Shown: piece after piece, positions 11,732-12,381 of the stretch
How the letters are laid out: the number at the start of each line of letters is the position of its first letter
Position numbering within the stretch: the first letter of the stretch is position 1
Source of the DNA: Allomyces macrogynus ATCC 38327
Lineage: Eukaryota > Blastocladiomycota > Blastocladiomycetes > Blastocladiales > Blastocladiaceae
Direction of reading: 5' to 3'
Length of the DNA: 12,381 bases
Assembly (NCBI GenBank): GCA_000151295.1
Contig: GG745333.1
Location: forward strand, 1,314,943-1,327,323
Made by a program: the position numbers and the translations under genes
Notes under the pieces: model-generated
Seen by the model: the letters and a program-made list of their open reading frames with translations, nothing else
What the model was told of the DNA's origin: nothing
Databases searched by the model: none

Positions 11732-12354
11732 ATGCACCCGTCGGCCGCCACCGCGCAAGCAGCTGCCGCGGCCATGGACAGCGATGCACCGCACCAGTAT
11801 CCGATCCCGCACGGCCAGCACGCGCCGCGCTACGCGCCGCCGCTGCACCCGCACCACCACGGCCACCACGGCCACCACAGCCACCACCACCTGCCGCTGC
11901 CACACCCGCACGCGCACCCGCACGCGCACCACGGCGGCTACGCGCCGCCACCCGCCTACCCGTACGCCGGTGCCGCTGCCGCACAACAACCGCCGCTGCC
12001 ACCTCCCGCCGCCGTTCCAGCACCTCTCCCGCCCTCGCAGCAACTGCCCCCACCGCCTCCACCCGGTCAAGCGCGGTCACGCTGTACGGGCGGGGCTGCC
12101 GCTGCCGCTGTCGGGCCGGGGGGTGCTGTGACACCGGCGCGCGCCACGGGCGGGATGGCAGGAGCCACCACGGGCGGTGACGCGTCCGCCCCGAACGCGG
12201 GCGGGGACGGCGCCGCGGCCGCACCGCCCGAGCCGCTCGTTCCGGCAGGCGTGTCGCCGGCGCTGCTCGAGCCGGGACCCAACTACAACCTCGAAACCGT
12301 GTTGCAGGTGCTGGCGCTGCGCGACATTCCGTCGTTTATCAAGAAGCTGTTCCA
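11732..12354 (+). CDS. His/Pro/Ala-rich protein, first exon, 3' partial; possible transcription factor
   Basis: An open frame runs from ATG 11732 into an apparent donor gtgcgt at 12355-12360, the same donor form used in the lipase, ALDH7 and SRP54 genes; about 207 residues are visible. The frame is open from 11180, so an earlier ATG at 11357 is possible, and ATG 11774 (Met15, gccATGG) has the better context. The pyrimidine-rich tract before 11732 argues for a leader there. The protein starts Ala-rich, then has a His-rich block (about residues 39-67, HHHGHHGHHSHHH), a Pro-rich block with polyproline (about 75-118) and a Gly/Ala-rich linker. The last 25 residues change character: NYNLETVLQVLALRDIPSF followed by IKKLFQ, clearly a folded segment. 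P-S-F-I-K-K-L-F resembles the first helix of HSF-type DNA-binding domains (PxFxxKL), but this is a weak match and the rest lies beyond the window. Confidence 0.65.
11845..11932 (+). repeat. CAC-rich trinucleotide repeat coding for a His-rich tract
   Basis: Repeats of CACCAC, GGCCACCAC and CCGCACGCGCA make up a run that encodes mainly His with Gly, Pro and Ala. It lies in the first exon of the partial last gene and is likely to vary in length between strains. Confidence 0.75.
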
Positions 12355-12381
12355 GTGCGTACCTCCCTGTGTCCTTGAGTC

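Noticed and set aside
11289..12131. Plus-strand Arg/Thr/Pro-rich open frame of 280 codons
   Set aside because: It is the +1 shadow of the His/Pro-rich frame that starts at 11732 and leads into the ordered segment and a donor site; this one stops at 12131 with no fold-like sequence.

Overview
This is nuclear DNA from a GC-rich fungus. The genes are eukaryotic, and twelve introns fully inside the window can be placed with confidence. They are short (64-138 nt), mostly begin gtacgt or gtgcgt, end in cag or tag, and most contain a CTRAY-type branch point (ctgac, ctaac or ctgat). The gene families (a DUF3336/patatin lipase of the Tgl3/4/5 type, an ALDH7, an inositol monophosphatase and SRP54) occur widely in fungi. 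I cannot fix the phylum. A basidiomycete yeast or a GC-rich early-diverging fungus (Blastocladiomycota-like) would both fit; the animal-like ALDH7 and the His/Pro/Ala-rich low-complexity protein lean slightly toward the latter.

Layout: (1) 69-2691 (+), the 3' part of a triacylglycerol lipase gene with eight visible exons. (2) 2692-4331, about 1.6 kb with no convincing gene, looking less GC-rich, with a 10-bp tandem repeat and a pyrimidine-rich leader before the next gene. (3) 4332-6166 (+), ALDH7A1/antiquitin-type aldehyde dehydrogenase, three exons, 536 aa. (4) 6495-7556 (+), inositol monophosphatase, two exons, 323 aa. (5) 7716-9678 (-), SRP54, four exons, 572 aa, convergent with the phosphatase gene. 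(6) 9679-11731, about 2 kb of GC-rich sequence between divergent genes, with microsatellites and some peptide fragments that might be uncalled exons. (7) 11732 to the window end (+), the first exon of a His/Pro/Ala-rich protein I could not identify, whose last residues weakly resemble the start of an HSF-type DNA-binding domain.

The genes form no operon or pathway. They are independent housekeeping genes: lipid-droplet lipolysis, semialdehyde oxidation, inositol supply and co-translational secretion. I found no mobile element, CRISPR array, rRNA or tRNA, and nothing that amounts to a new multi-gene system. The points most worth a second look are the Arg-to-Cys change in the SRP54 G3 motif, the in-frame twin start codons of the ALDH7 gene, the zinc-knuckle-like peptide and splice-like site in the 2-kb gap, and the identity of the partial last gene.
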